In this document: positions 52,682 through 61,515 of the stretch, in pieces | Layout: each line of letters opens with the position of its first letter | How positions within the stretch are numbered: position 1 is the first letter of the stretch | Assembly (NCBI GenBank): GCA_009746045.1 | Contig: RPFO01001901.1 | Location: 186,001-250,000 of the forward strand | Direction of reading: 5' to 3' | DNA length: 64,000 bases | Source: Mesostigma viride | Lineage: Eukaryota; Streptophyta; Mesostigmatophyceae; Mesostigmatales; Mesostigmataceae | Position numbers and translations under genes: made by a program | The notes under the pieces: generated by a model | The model's input: only the letters and a program-made list of their open reading frames with translations | Database searches by the model: none | Told to the model about the DNA's origin: nothing

Positions 52682-54104
52682 GCGCAGTCGGTCTGAATGA
52701 CTGGCATTATAACGAGCGTCATATTCGTCTCCGGCTTGGCAGTGCCGTCATCCTGCATACAAAAAGCACATTGGAGCCAGCACTTTCCCGCGGGTTGTAG
52801 CCGATATTCCTCGAGCTACCATGGTCCGGATTCTCCCGATTTCTGGCCTGCGCTGGTTGTAGTCTCCTTGATATTCCTCCATGCAGCGATATTCACCAAT
52901 GCGCTATCAATAAACAAGTCGACACCATCCGGGTATGTAAAAAAAGCACGCTGCTGGCCACGACGGTCACGGCGATGATGAACGACAATAACAAGAACGC
53001 CTAATAGCAGGCGTCATACAAACTAGAACAGACTGGAACAACTACTTACCCGGTCGTCTGTGATCTTGACACAGAGCCTGGTTTACAAGGAAGCGAGGGA
53101 AACCGGCCACTATGAGCACCCCTACTTAACCCACATAATGAAGGTTAGGAATCCTCCCCATCATGCTAACCGTAGACTCGGTGAAACGCCCCATGCTACA
53201 AATACGATAGCCCAGCAACGACTACTTGCGGCCATCACCTTGTCCAGTTCTGGCTGGCTGTGCGGCGGTAATTTTACCAAGTTTAAAAATGTTACGCCGC
53301 ACCAGTCTGTGCTTTTTTACGTAGTACCAGTGTAGTGTAGAAATCTGCCAAAAGAGCAAACGCCCGAAGCCAACTTCCAAGACGCCCAAAGCCAAATTCC
53401 AAGACGCCCAAAGCCCAAAGGCGGGCGAGTCTGGCGCGGCGCCGGCCATTGGGCCCCGGAATAAGAAATCCCACCCGGCCTCAGTCGTCGTCGTCGTTGA
53501 CTCGTTAATGGCTCATTGATTGCATTTGGACTACGTTATGGCTGGATGTCCCCCCGCCTCTCGAAAAACTGACTCTCCAGACGGTGGCAAAACTTCTTGA
53601 CGGTATTCTGGGGCTATTACGACGTCGTGGTCAGATAAATGTATTACGTGATAAATGTAATTTGCCGTGGACAGATAAATGTATTACGTGGCTGTCAGCT
53701 ACGCATTAGCTGACAGAGCTGTGCAGCTTGTTATCACTAGATATAGAAATAGCTTGTTGTCTCCTTGATAGCAGTCGATATGACAGTCCGTCACGTTGAA
53801 ACAACCGCGAATCAGTGATATCCTCACGCACTTGTGCTTCAGGTTCAGGCAGAGCCCAGAAACGCCTTGGCATGCAATCCATACCCAGCTGTGGCCATTC
53901 TTTTTCCGCCCAGCCTCGTTGAGCCATGCGCCCTTGGTTAATCAAAATACGTGCAAGCGGTGTCTGCTCAGCTAGCTGGCATTCGTTATCTATACTAATA
54001 TTGGACTGCACCTACATTGCCAGCTACAGGTGATACCGTATATACGCCTGGGTCACGTCGTCGTGGGCCGCATTAACTATCCTGCAACTCGACTCTGCGA
54101 TACG
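52682..54104. other. Intergenic region with dispersed repeat
   Basis: Holds the inverted partner (53290-53475) of the repeat at 41640-41835. Two copies of ACAGATAAATGTATTACGTG lie near 53632 and 53669. The sequence TACCGTATATACGCC (54035-54049), 60 bases before the ATG at 54105, contains a TATATA stretch that could be the promoter of the next gene. Confidence 0.5.
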
Positions 54105-55634
54105 ATGGAAGCACCGGGAGGACCGAGAGTGTTTGTCATTGTGGGCCTGACGATCGCTGTCATCGCGTGCTTTGATCTATGCCCGAGCAGCTTCGCGCAG
54201 CGATCGGGCACGCCAAACTGCACCCTGTCCGACTACCAGCCGCCTCCTGGCAGGGTCCCCTGCATGGAAAACCTGGAGTTGTTTGTCCCCCTCCCCATTG
54301 ATGATGACAACGCTGACGACGCGTGGGTAGAGTTTACAGACATCTTCCTTTACTCTCTTCATCTGTTCTGGCCACTGAACAACACGCGCATGGTCGTCGT
54401 GGCGGAGTCGAATAGACCCGAGGCGGCACGCCAGAAACTGATAGACCGCGTGCGTGTGGCCACAGAAAAAGCGCATCTAGCCGGCGGCCGTGTGGCTTTC
54501 CACGTCGCGCCAAAGGGCCAAGAGGACGAGCCAGGGTTCATGAGGCAGGAGCGGATGATGTTTTTCGCGGATAACATCACGGATGCGGAGTTTGTCGGGT
54601 TCTGTGACTCGGACACTGTTTTCACGGGCGTTGTCCAGGAGCAGGACCTGTTTGATGAGCAGCGGCGGCCGCGCATTATCGGATTGTATGGCCGGCCCAC
54701 CGCCTCCAACTGGGAAAACATGCCCAACGCCACCCTTTTCGCGCTGGGCATGCCCGTGCCGTTCCGTCACATGGACCAATTCCCCGTCATCATCCGTACC
54801 GCTCATCTCAAGGAGATAAGGGACCACATCACGCGGCACGTCGGCACAAAGGATTTTGACGAAGCGTTCACAATGACTCGGGACATGGCCAACCCGGTGC
54901 TTTGCCAGTACACAATCATGACGACCTATTTATGGCACAAGCACCGCGATATGTACAGCTGGCATGTCCAGGAGCTCGAGCCTGGGTGGAACTTTCGGGC
55001 ACCAATTGGCCAGGCGCCACACACACCCGAACACATGGCCACATTGGGGCCTTATTTGAACCCGTTCCCGCGGATTGCTTCTCATTGGCATCATGAGAAC
55101 AAACCTACAAAAGAGACCAAGGCGGGGTGGTTGTCTCAAAATGACCCATTTTTTCATCTCATGCGCGACGGTGTGTGCTCCTGCTGGCCCTCAACGGCGG
55201 GGGGAGTGGCCCCGTCCTTCTGCCATGGGATCAATTATCCTAACGGGTTCTGGTGGCAGTGGGTCTTTGAGTGCCACGACTGGAGCTGGCACCCGTGCGC
55301 ACCGTTGGCTGGCCACCTGCGCCACGTACGCATGGTCAAGAGGGAGTGGCCGGAAGAAATATTGAAGACACTATCTGAGTTTGATACAAATCATACAAGG
55401 GACGCAGGCTCGCCCGCGGGGCCACTCCGTGTTGGAAGGGATTTTGGAATCAGGCGGCCCAGGCCAGGGCGTATACCAGCCCAAGAACCCGCTCTTGCAG
55501 GGCCAGCCCAGAAGAAGGTGCCACAGGTATTTGTCCCAGTGTCAAGTAGGAAAAGGCGGATGGTTCGCCTTGGTCCGCAAGCTTTGAGAAATTTAGTAAA
55601 GTCTTTGCAACTCAAGGGGAGGAGGGGCGCGTAA
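54105..55634 (+). CDS. Glycosyltransferase-like type II membrane protein
   Basis: An intact, intronless 509-codon frame. ATG 54105 was chosen because it is directly followed by a signal-anchor (hydrophobic residues about 9-24), while the frame upstream has no ATG. After a short stem with several N-x-S/T sites, the luminal part reads like a GT-A fold: RMVVVAESN strand, FADNITDAEFVGFCDSDTVF with a DxD motif at D168-S169-D170 for metal/nucleotide-sugar binding, then conserved-looking tryptophans, histidines and cysteines (SHWHHENKPTK, GVCSCWP, CHDWSWHPC). The C-terminal 90 residues are basic and proline-rich. Probably a Golgi enzyme acting on glycans; donor and acceptor are unknown. It is the only long undamaged host-type gene in the window. 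Viral origin cannot be excluded, given the neighbouring viral element. Confidence 0.65.
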   Translation: MEAPGGPRVFVIVGLTIAVIACFDLCPSSFAQRSGTPNCTLSDYQPPPGRVPCMENLELFVPLPIDDDNADDAWVEFTDIFLYSLHLFWPLNNTRMVVVAESNRPEAARQKLIDRVRVATEKAHLAGGRVAFHVAPKGQEDEPGFMRQERMMFFADNITDAEFVGFCDSDTVFTGVVQEQDLFDEQRRPRIIGLYGRPTASNWENMPNATLFALGMPVPFRHMDQFPVIIRTAHLKEIRDHITRHVGTKDFDEAFTMTRDMANPVLCQYTIMTTYLWHKHRDMYSWHVQELEPGWNFRAPIGQAPHTPEHMATLGPYLNPFPRIASHWHHENKPTKETKAGWLSQNDPFFHLMRDGVCSCWPSTAGGVAPSFCHGINYPNGFWWQWVFECHDWSWHPCAPLAGHLRHVRMVKREWPEEILKTLSEFDTNHTRDAGSPAGPLRVGRDFGIRRPRPGRIPAQEPALAGPAQKKVPQVFVPVSSRKRRMVRLGPQALRNLVKSLQLKGRRGA

Positions 55635-55894
55635 TCTAAATTAATAATTAATTCATTACATGTGGCTGCATCACGTGGGCTACCAAAAATTACTAGTTGT
55701 CTCACTTCATTACTAGTTAGTAATAAAATTACTCACTGTGCGAGGTTGGGGATCCACGGAGCATAACCCCAGAAAAGAGTGAACAATTAATTTGCCTAGT
55801 ATATTGATTCATCATAATAAAACGCACGAACAGCGTTATATTAGGTTCCGGTAGGGAGCAACCCTCCAATCTATCTTACCTACCTGTTTAGCTA
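55635..55894. other. Downstream region with diverged LINE tail
   Basis: AT-rich sequence after the gene. On the minus strand, GGGTTATGCTCCGTGGATCC (55754-55773) resembles the LINE 3' end hairpin entry, followed by a decayed tail, so an old copy is likely. No polyadenylation signal could be singled out. Confidence 0.4.
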
Positions 55895-56155
55895 ACTATA
55901 TTCTGATCAGACACTCCGCAAAGGTGAAAACCTTTGCGTTCAGTGCCAGGCCGCGGAAAACGCGGAAAACGCGATCTGCAAATGAATCCGACCGGAATCG
56001 AACTGGGGACCTCTCGCACCAATTTTGCTGACTATAGGACGGACGTCTCCGGATACCATGGCATCGCCAACTTACACCTACAGTCATCCGCAAAAGTTCT
56101 CCTGTCCGGGGAGTGATGCAAGCCTTTCGGATTTGGTACTAGATAAATCACTCGA
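55895..56155 (-). repeat. SINE-like repeat with tRNA-type B box
   Basis: Inverted copy of 37365-37680. The B-box-like sequence lies on the minus strand (plus-strand GGAATCGAACT at 55995-56005). The AAAACGCGGAAAACGCG duplication in this copy also exists at 37587-37605. Confidence 0.65.
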
Positions 56156-56429
56156 TAGCTAACTATATATTTTAAAAATATAATTACTTACAGCAGAGTG
56201 AAATCACTCAAACCAAAGCAAACGCCCAGCTATAAACCTATATACAGAGCCATGTCAAAGCTCTATACTACGAAGTACGATAAGACCAATGGAAACGCCT
56301 AACGGGAGGAACCTAATAGCCCTGCTGCACCGCAAAATCAGCCCGCGTACGGCGGAGCATGATGTCCGCCATGGCCCGAGTCAGCGCCACCGACAAGCGC
56401 TGACGCCAATATGACGTCCAGGTCCGCGC

Positions 56430-56919
56430 CTAACTATATATTTACTGTGGTACTAGCTGATCAAGGTCGTCGTAAGAACGCTGAACGGAGGCATGTTCTA
56501 ATTAAGGTCGTCGTTCTGATGATCATCACCTATGGTGGGGAGACCTGGGCGCTGACCAAGGAGCTGGAACAACGACTCGACGGCGCCGTCCCCAAGATGC
56601 TACGTAAAGCGGAACGAGGATTTGTATGCCGATTTGCCTTATGTTTCAGTCCCATCTTCTTAGACACAGGCGCCTGGGCCTAGCTGGGCACCTGGCACGC
56701 ACAGATCACTGATCACTGGTAGACACGCTAGAGATAGGTCAGCTGGCACCAAGCCCGCTCAGCCAGGGCGCCATGTCCTCACATGGCAACCCAAGGCAAG
56801 CTAGGTGCTCCTTCGCATGCATACCTTCCGAGACAGGCTAGGCTTAGTTAATAAATTCGATCATTCTCTTTAATCCGTGACTCCCCAACGGGAGCACGAG
56901 TCTAATTAATTAAGTAGCT
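56430..56919 (+). repeat. LINE 3' fragment with RT C-terminal remnant
   Basis: 56503-56625 encodes IITYGGETWALTKELEQRLD, matching the C-terminal region of the LINE ORF2 (LTYGAETWTLTADLARKLD). Beyond it GCTGGGCACCTGGCACGC and CCATGTCCTCACATGG follow the downstream part of that ORF in broken frames. It ends with the family hairpin (56877-56905) and a short TAATTAATTAA tail. A 5'-truncated, decayed copy. Confidence 0.8.
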
Positions 56920-57037
56920 TCCATCATCATTCCGTCATCATTCCGTCATCGCGACTAGGAGAAGTGCACCACCCTTATGCTGGCATCTGCCACCCCTATA
57001 GTGACCCTATAGTGACCGCGGCCTAGGATGGGTCTCA

Positions 57038-57068
57038 CCCTAAGCCCTAAACCCTAAAACCCTAAACC
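57038..57068. repeat. Interstitial telomere-like repeats
   Basis: CCCTAAG, CCCTAAA, CCCTAAAA and CCCTAAA follow each other, i.e. TTTAGGG and TTTTAGGG units on the minus strand. These are the plant/green-alga telomere types (established knowledge). Three to four units only, so this is an internal relic and not a chromosome end. Confidence 0.7.
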
Positions 57069-57186
57069 ACTTGCAAAAACAAAAGTGCCCCCCTGCCACC
57101 ACTGCTCACCAGGTTGTTACATTTAGGCTGGCATCTGTCACCACCCCCCCGGCAGTTGTGATGGTGTGTTTGGGGTGTGACAAGGA

Positions 57187-57564
57187 TGGCGAAAAATTGT
57201 CCTTAGTTACTCTTAAGAGAAAGAACGGACAATTTTTCGCCACCCGCCACCCCTTGGCGCGGGTCATGGGAGGTGTTTTGTCAAGGTGTGAGAGTGATGG
57301 CGAAAAATTGTCCTTAGTTACTCTTAAGAGAAAGAACGGACAATTTTTCGCCACCCTGCCACCCCTTGGCGCGGGTCATAGGAGGTGTTTTGTCAAGGTG
57401 TGAGAGTGATGGCGAAAAATTGTCCTTAGTTACTCTTAAGAGAAAGAACGGACAATTTTTCGCCACCCCCCCCACTGGCCGGCGCTGAGGTGGCGTGGGT
57501 TGTTGGATGTGGCGAAAAATTGCACGTACTTACTCTTAAGAAAAGACCGCCCAATTTTTCGCCA
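57187..57564. repeat. Four tandem hairpin units next to the viral element
   Basis: Hairpins at 57187-57242, 57298-57353, 57410-57465 and 57510-57564. The first three have perfect 16-bp stems TGGCGAAAAATTGTCC / GGACAATTTTTCGCCA and the same 24-base loop. The fourth keeps a 13-bp stem with a changed loop. Spacing is 111, 112 and 100 bases, and the spacers also repeat (GGCGCGGGTCAT.GGAGGTG). They lie about 170 bases beyond the last viral stop codon. Possible roles are an element end structure, replication origin or transcription end signal, all inference. Confidence 0.85.
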
Positions 57565-57730
57565 TGTCCTCGCAGGGTGAGGGAGCCGGCGAGGGCCGCG
57601 CGGCGGGGTGTGACCGGAACCGGATCGACGTCTACTCGAAGACGAGGAGACAGTGAGCGCGACGTCTTGGAGGTTGTAAACCGTTTTTACAAAGAAATGC
57701 ATGGCAGAAAAACAGGCTTTAATATTAAAA

Positions 57731-58530
57731 CTACTTATCCGCTCCCTGCAGGAAAGGAGCGATTTCATCCATCGACAGGCCAGACAACGACGTGATCGAA
57801 TAATCCTTCTCATCGCCCCACCACGAGGGTTTATACCTATCAAGAAACGCATGCATGTCCGCCTTCGAAATTTCCAAGCAACCACCGCCACGGCTATTGC
57901 CCTTCGCCCCCTTGGCATAAATTCCTAGAGTCGGGTTCAACAAGCTGTTGATGAGACCGCTGCATTGCGCAAAAGACAAACTACCAGCCTCGCCTGCCCT
58001 CCGCCGGTATCCAAATGTTGAGCGCATGAACCAGGCCTTGTCGGCAATTTCGCTATCAATTTTATTCCCTAGTGCAATCGTCTCGTCGCGCGTCAACTTC
58101 ATTGTGAGATTGGACGGATCAGCCGTCGTGATGAAGTCGATGATAGGCGTCCCTTCTAGTAGCTTGAGCGTAATGGCCAGAGACTGTGCTAGTCCAAAAC
58201 GAGAATACGCCTTCAAATCAAACAAGGACTCTGACTTCTGCAGAATCAACAGATTGTCTCTAAAATGCTCCTTGGTTCCTAGTCCCGTCAACTTCGAATA
58301 TTGCCGAACGCCAACGTACGCCTTCCTCCCCATCTCCTTGTCCAGAATTTGAGGGAGCTCGTCGTCGATGAGATCATACGGAATCTCGTACAACCGATGA
58401 GTCAATTCGTACACCGCCTTCAGACGCATTTCGTACGGTGAAAGTGGAACCGTGCCGCCGATTCTCCCCTCTAGATCCTTGTACTCCTCCTCGCTCAGAA
58501 GCACCACCTCCCTGTCCTTGTCTGGATCTT
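57731..58530 (-). CDS. C-terminal part of the primase-helicase, out of frame
   Basis: A 258-codon frame with only GTG (58505-58507) as possible start. It is open upstream of that codon across the stop of the preceding gene. Content is acidic and helical (SEEEYKDLEGR, PYDLIDDELPQILDKEMGRK) with a strand-rich end (FAQCSGLINSLLNPTLGIYAKG, a glycine-rich turn, WWGDEKDYSITSLSGLSMDEI). The most economical reading is that this is the C-terminus of the same protein, separated by a one-base change in the run of six C/G at 58545-58550. A programmed frameshift or a separate protein are alternatives. Herpes-type origin-binding helicases also have long C-terminal extensions (family knowledge). Confidence 0.6.
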
Positions 58531-61161
58531 CTAGTACCGGAAGCGGGGGGCGTCGATGTCCCCCAACTCCTCCACTGCCGACACCTCCACGCCGTAGTCC
58601 TCCGTCAGTATCTTGATGAGATTTCCCTTGTAATGGGACCTCGACACCGCGAGATCTTGCTGGTTCCGGCAGAAGAGGCGGAATTTGGGACAGTTTCTGT
58701 CATAGATACGCGACTTGTCCGCGCTCCAGTCGCAGACTACGTCGGCGTTGTCGAACAGCAGCTGGATGAGCGCAGTGTCCCCCGCGATCATGTTCTCGAC
58801 GATCGTACCGTAGTCCGTTGGAGGCCTGTCAAGAAGCGAAGTCGTGTCTCGATAGAAGATGACCATCTCTCCCTTGACTAAGTGGCGCACCCTGAAAATT
58901 TGCTGGAGGGTTGTCGTGTAGCTCGCGTAGTGGTCCCCGTTGATGAAGAGTCCCACCATGCTGTCGAACGTGTGCTCCGTGTAGCTGACTCCAACCGTGA
59001 TCGTGGGGCTGAAGATCAAAAAGTCCAAGTCAGCCCACGCAGCATTCGCGCCAAACTCCAGATCCTCCTTGCTCGTCAGACTAGTGTAGAGACGCCCGTT
59101 CTTGCGCTTGTCGATGAAGGGTTTGAGTGCCTCATACGCCATGGCGGCCTCTTTTTTGCCAGACATTGGGCAGAAAATCCTCTCTCCGGCCTCTATCCTC
59201 CTCTCACACTCAGTAACAAACCTGTCCACGCAGACCTTTCGCCAGTTCTTTTCTGATGTCACATCCACCCATCGCAGAGTCCTGTTGGTAGGGCGCCGGA
59301 AGGTGTTGCAATCCACCTCCATAGTATCCGCCGCGCGATAGGCCGCTATGAACTCGTATACCTTTCGAGTAACGGTAGCGTCTAGCGCAATCACGACCTT
59401 GGACATCTCAATGAGCCTGATGAACTTCCTCAACACCTCGCGCTTGTATTTCATGTGGCCCTGCGAAATCGCGGTGAGGGTGTTATATATTTCGTCTAGG
59501 ATGAGGAGATCGAACGGTTGGTCTGTGACGCGCAAGATGCTGTTAAGAACGACCAGCACCCTGTCATCAGACATCATTCCCTTCGGACCGCTGAGGTAGT
59601 GACGGAAATTCGGGTCATTGGACAAGATATGGAACGCGTTGTCCTCCCATGCAATCGTCCTCCCGCGCTCGCCAAGAGACTTGTAGTTGCGATCCTCCTC
59701 CTTGGACAGGCTGATGTTAGCCACCATGCAGCACACGCGGATACCTGGATCCCTCCTCACCGCCTCGTTGACGAGTTCACGAATCCTCTCAGATTTACCT
59801 GTCCCGCAGTTGGACTGGACGAGGATGGTGCTCTTGTGCGGGCCTCTAAATAGCGCATCCCAGCTGAAAGGCCTGATTTTCTCGGACGAGTACGTGTGAG
59901 TGAACGGCACTTTGTCCGAGTCCGCGAGCTTCATCACGGGCGGGGAGATCTCGATGAATCGGTGCTGTGAGTCCTGGTGGCATCTGTACTGTACAGCGCC
60001 ATTAGGGAGTAGCAGGTTATAAGGCCCGTTGTTGTCGTGTATCTTGAGGCAGATCCTGCATAACGGATCCACAGAGTCGACGGAGTACTTGACGAACGTT
60101 GCGACACCTCGATCGGATTCTTTACAGGTTGTGCGCATATACTTGCATCCAGGCGAAAACTTTTTCATTGCTTCGATGGATGGCGAGATGTCCAGGCCCC
60201 GAGGTGGTGGGATAGTCTTCCCATACCCTCGAAACACTGTATGGCTCGTTTCGGATAGTTCCGCATCATCGACATGGGGGAGCCGGGTCAGTCCCTCTTC
60301 GTTGAAGACAGTCACCAAATATTCGCCGACGTCGGAACTACCCCCTGGGACTGGGCGGAGGTACGCGTCCTCGCCGCTGTCTCCGCGCTTCTTCATCCCT
60401 ATCATGCGAAAGGCCCGGTACCTCGAATAGATCATTCTATCGTAGCAAAACTTGATGTCGTGTTTAGGCGCCCAAACGCCAGTTGTTTTCTCCACAATCG
60501 GGTTCCCGTTCGCGTGCATGTCCTCCCAATCCTCTTTCGAGTGCTGGGACTTGACGAGTCTCTGGCACACCTCAGACTGATATCCTGAAGATAAATCCAT
60601 CGCGCACTGAAGAAGAAACGACTGAAAAAGCTCTCCCATCTTGACACGATCCTCCATTGTCGGGATGTAGATCGTCGGCACCGTGACATGAACAGAGTTC
60701 TTGAAAATGCCGCTCCTGACGCGATGGCCAATAAGGACCCGCATATCTCGCTCTTCCTCGACATTTATCTCGTACACGTCGTTGAAGAACATGGATATGG
60801 CCGCTTTTGCGTACTTCTCCAGCTGGTAGTCGATGGGTTCTTCCGTTTCCCAGTCAAAATCGAAATATGGGACGACGCTCACGTCGGGGGATAGAATTTC
60901 TAGCAAATGCGGATCGCTTGTTGATAACTCCGCATGGGTCTTGATCAAGTCCTCCCTGCACCCGAAAGCGGCATACATGTTCGTTTTTTTGTACGTGTTC
61001 AGCGCCATGATGTACTTCATCCCACGAGAGCGACCATACGCCTCCGAAGCGTCTTGGGGTTTTTCCTCTTCGTACGAGTACATCACCCCTGGCGTCCGAG
61101 CAAAGAAAGGCGTATCTTTCGACGCGAACCACAGAGGAACAAATTCCGCGGCGGTCGACAT
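58531..61161 (-). CDS. Primase-polymerase fused to SF2 (origin-binding-like) helicase
   Basis: The open frame begins at 61317; I prefer the Met at codon 53 (61159-61161) because codons 1-52 lack structure and hold a palindrome. Numbering is from 61317. An archaeo-eukaryotic primase domain shows motif I YFDFDW (D153, D155), motif II SVH (S208, H210) and motif III YDRMIYSRYRAFR (293-304). Cys/His residues C420, C423, C446, H447 and H452 suggest a zinc-binding linker. The helicase has Walker A NCGTGKS (K508), Walker B LILDEIYN (D608, E609), motif III ALDATVT and motif VI QQIFRVRH (R809, R811), as in herpesvirus UL9-like and giant-virus helicases. It would prime and unwind viral DNA at replication start. 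The frame stops at 58531-58533; the rest is probably 57731-58530 in another frame. Confidence 0.78.
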   Translation of the reverse strand: MSTAAEFVPLWFASKDTPFFARTPGVMYSYEEEKPQDASEAYGRSRGMKYIMALNTYKKTNMYAAFGCREDLIKTHAELSTSDPHLLEILSPDVSVVPYFDFDWETEEPIDYQLEKYAKAAISMFFNDVYEINVEEERDMRVLIGHRVRSGIFKNSVHVTVPTIYIPTMEDRVKMGELFQSFLLQCAMDLSSGYQSEVCQRLVKSQHSKEDWEDMHANGNPIVEKTTGVWAPKHDIKFCYDRMIYSRYRAFRMIGMKKRGDSGEDAYLRPVPGGSSDVGEYLVTVFNEEGLTRLPHVDDAELSETSHTVFRGYGKTIPPPRGLDISPSIEAMKKFSPGCKYMRTTCKESDRGVATFVKYSVDSVDPLCRICLKIHDNNGPYNLLLPNGAVQYRCHQDSQHRFIEISPPVMKLADSDKVPFTHTYSSEKIRPFSWDALFRGPHKSTILVQSNCGTGKSERIRELVNEAVRRDPGIRVCCMVANISLSKEEDRNYKSLGERGRTIAWEDNAFHILSNDPNFRHYLSGPKGMMSDDRVLVVLNSILRVTDQPFDLLILDEIYNTLTAISQGHMKYKREVLRKFIRLIEMSKVVIALDATVTRKVYEFIAAYRAADTMEVDCNTFRRPTNRTLRWVDVTSEKNWRKVCVDRFVTECERRIEAGERIFCPMSGKKEAAMAYEALKPFIDKRKNGRLYTSLTSKEDLEFGANAAWADLDFLIFSPTITVGVSYTEHTFDSMVGLFINGDHYASYTTTLQQIFRVRHLVKGEMVIFYRDTTSLLDRPPTDYGTIVENMIAGDTALIQLLFDNADVVCDWSADKSRIYDRNCPKFRLFCRNQQDLAVSRSHYKGNLIKILTEDYGVEVSAVEELGDIDAPRFRY

Positions 61162-61220
61162 CTTAGAGGTTGTGTGAGCGCAAGAGTGTGGATTGTCGTG
61201 GGAGAGTCCGCCTTTATTCC

Positions 61221-61238
61221 CGTGGGAGATCTCCCACG
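61221..61238. promoter_or_regulatory. 18-bp perfect palindrome upstream of the primase-helicase
   Basis: CGTGGGAGATCTCCCACG lies 60 bases before the preferred start at 61161. A half site, CGTGGGAGAG, follows at about 61197-61206 on the plus strand, and CCCACGGG near 61499. An AATAAAG box on the minus strand (about 61213-61219) lies between. It could be an operator or an origin-binding site for the helicase encoded next to it; both are inference. Confidence 0.4.
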
Positions 61239-61317
61239 AGGAATCGAATCGTGTCGGCTTGTCGGTTACGTCGTGTCGGTCGACCGTGTCGTCATGCAGG
61301 TTGAAGTTCGAGACCAT

Positions 61318-61515
61318 TCTGGAAGGTTGTATACCGTATGCTTAGAAAAAAAAAGTTTCGATTAAAAAATTTCAGTTCGTTTAAAAACCACATAAACCCT
61401 CGAACCTCGACCCTCAAGAAAAATGGTCCCATGGAACTTTTTTATTTCCTGTATAATGCATGCGGTTTAGGATATCATTTTCGACATTCATGAAAATTTC
61501 CCACGGGAAAACTGT
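61318..61515 (-). promoter_or_regulatory. AT-rich intergenic region between recombinase and primase-helicase
   Basis: About 200 bases with A/T runs (A9 at 61347-61355) and TATA-like boxes on the minus strand (TTATACAGG near 61450, GAAATAAAAAAG near 61440). It probably contains the 3' end of the recombinase transcript and the start region of the next. Confidence 0.4.

Noticed and set aside
57071-57403. ORFs across the hairpin repeats
   Set aside because: Internal repetition of the same peptide follows the DNA repeat exactly and both strands are open. The DNA structure is the feature.
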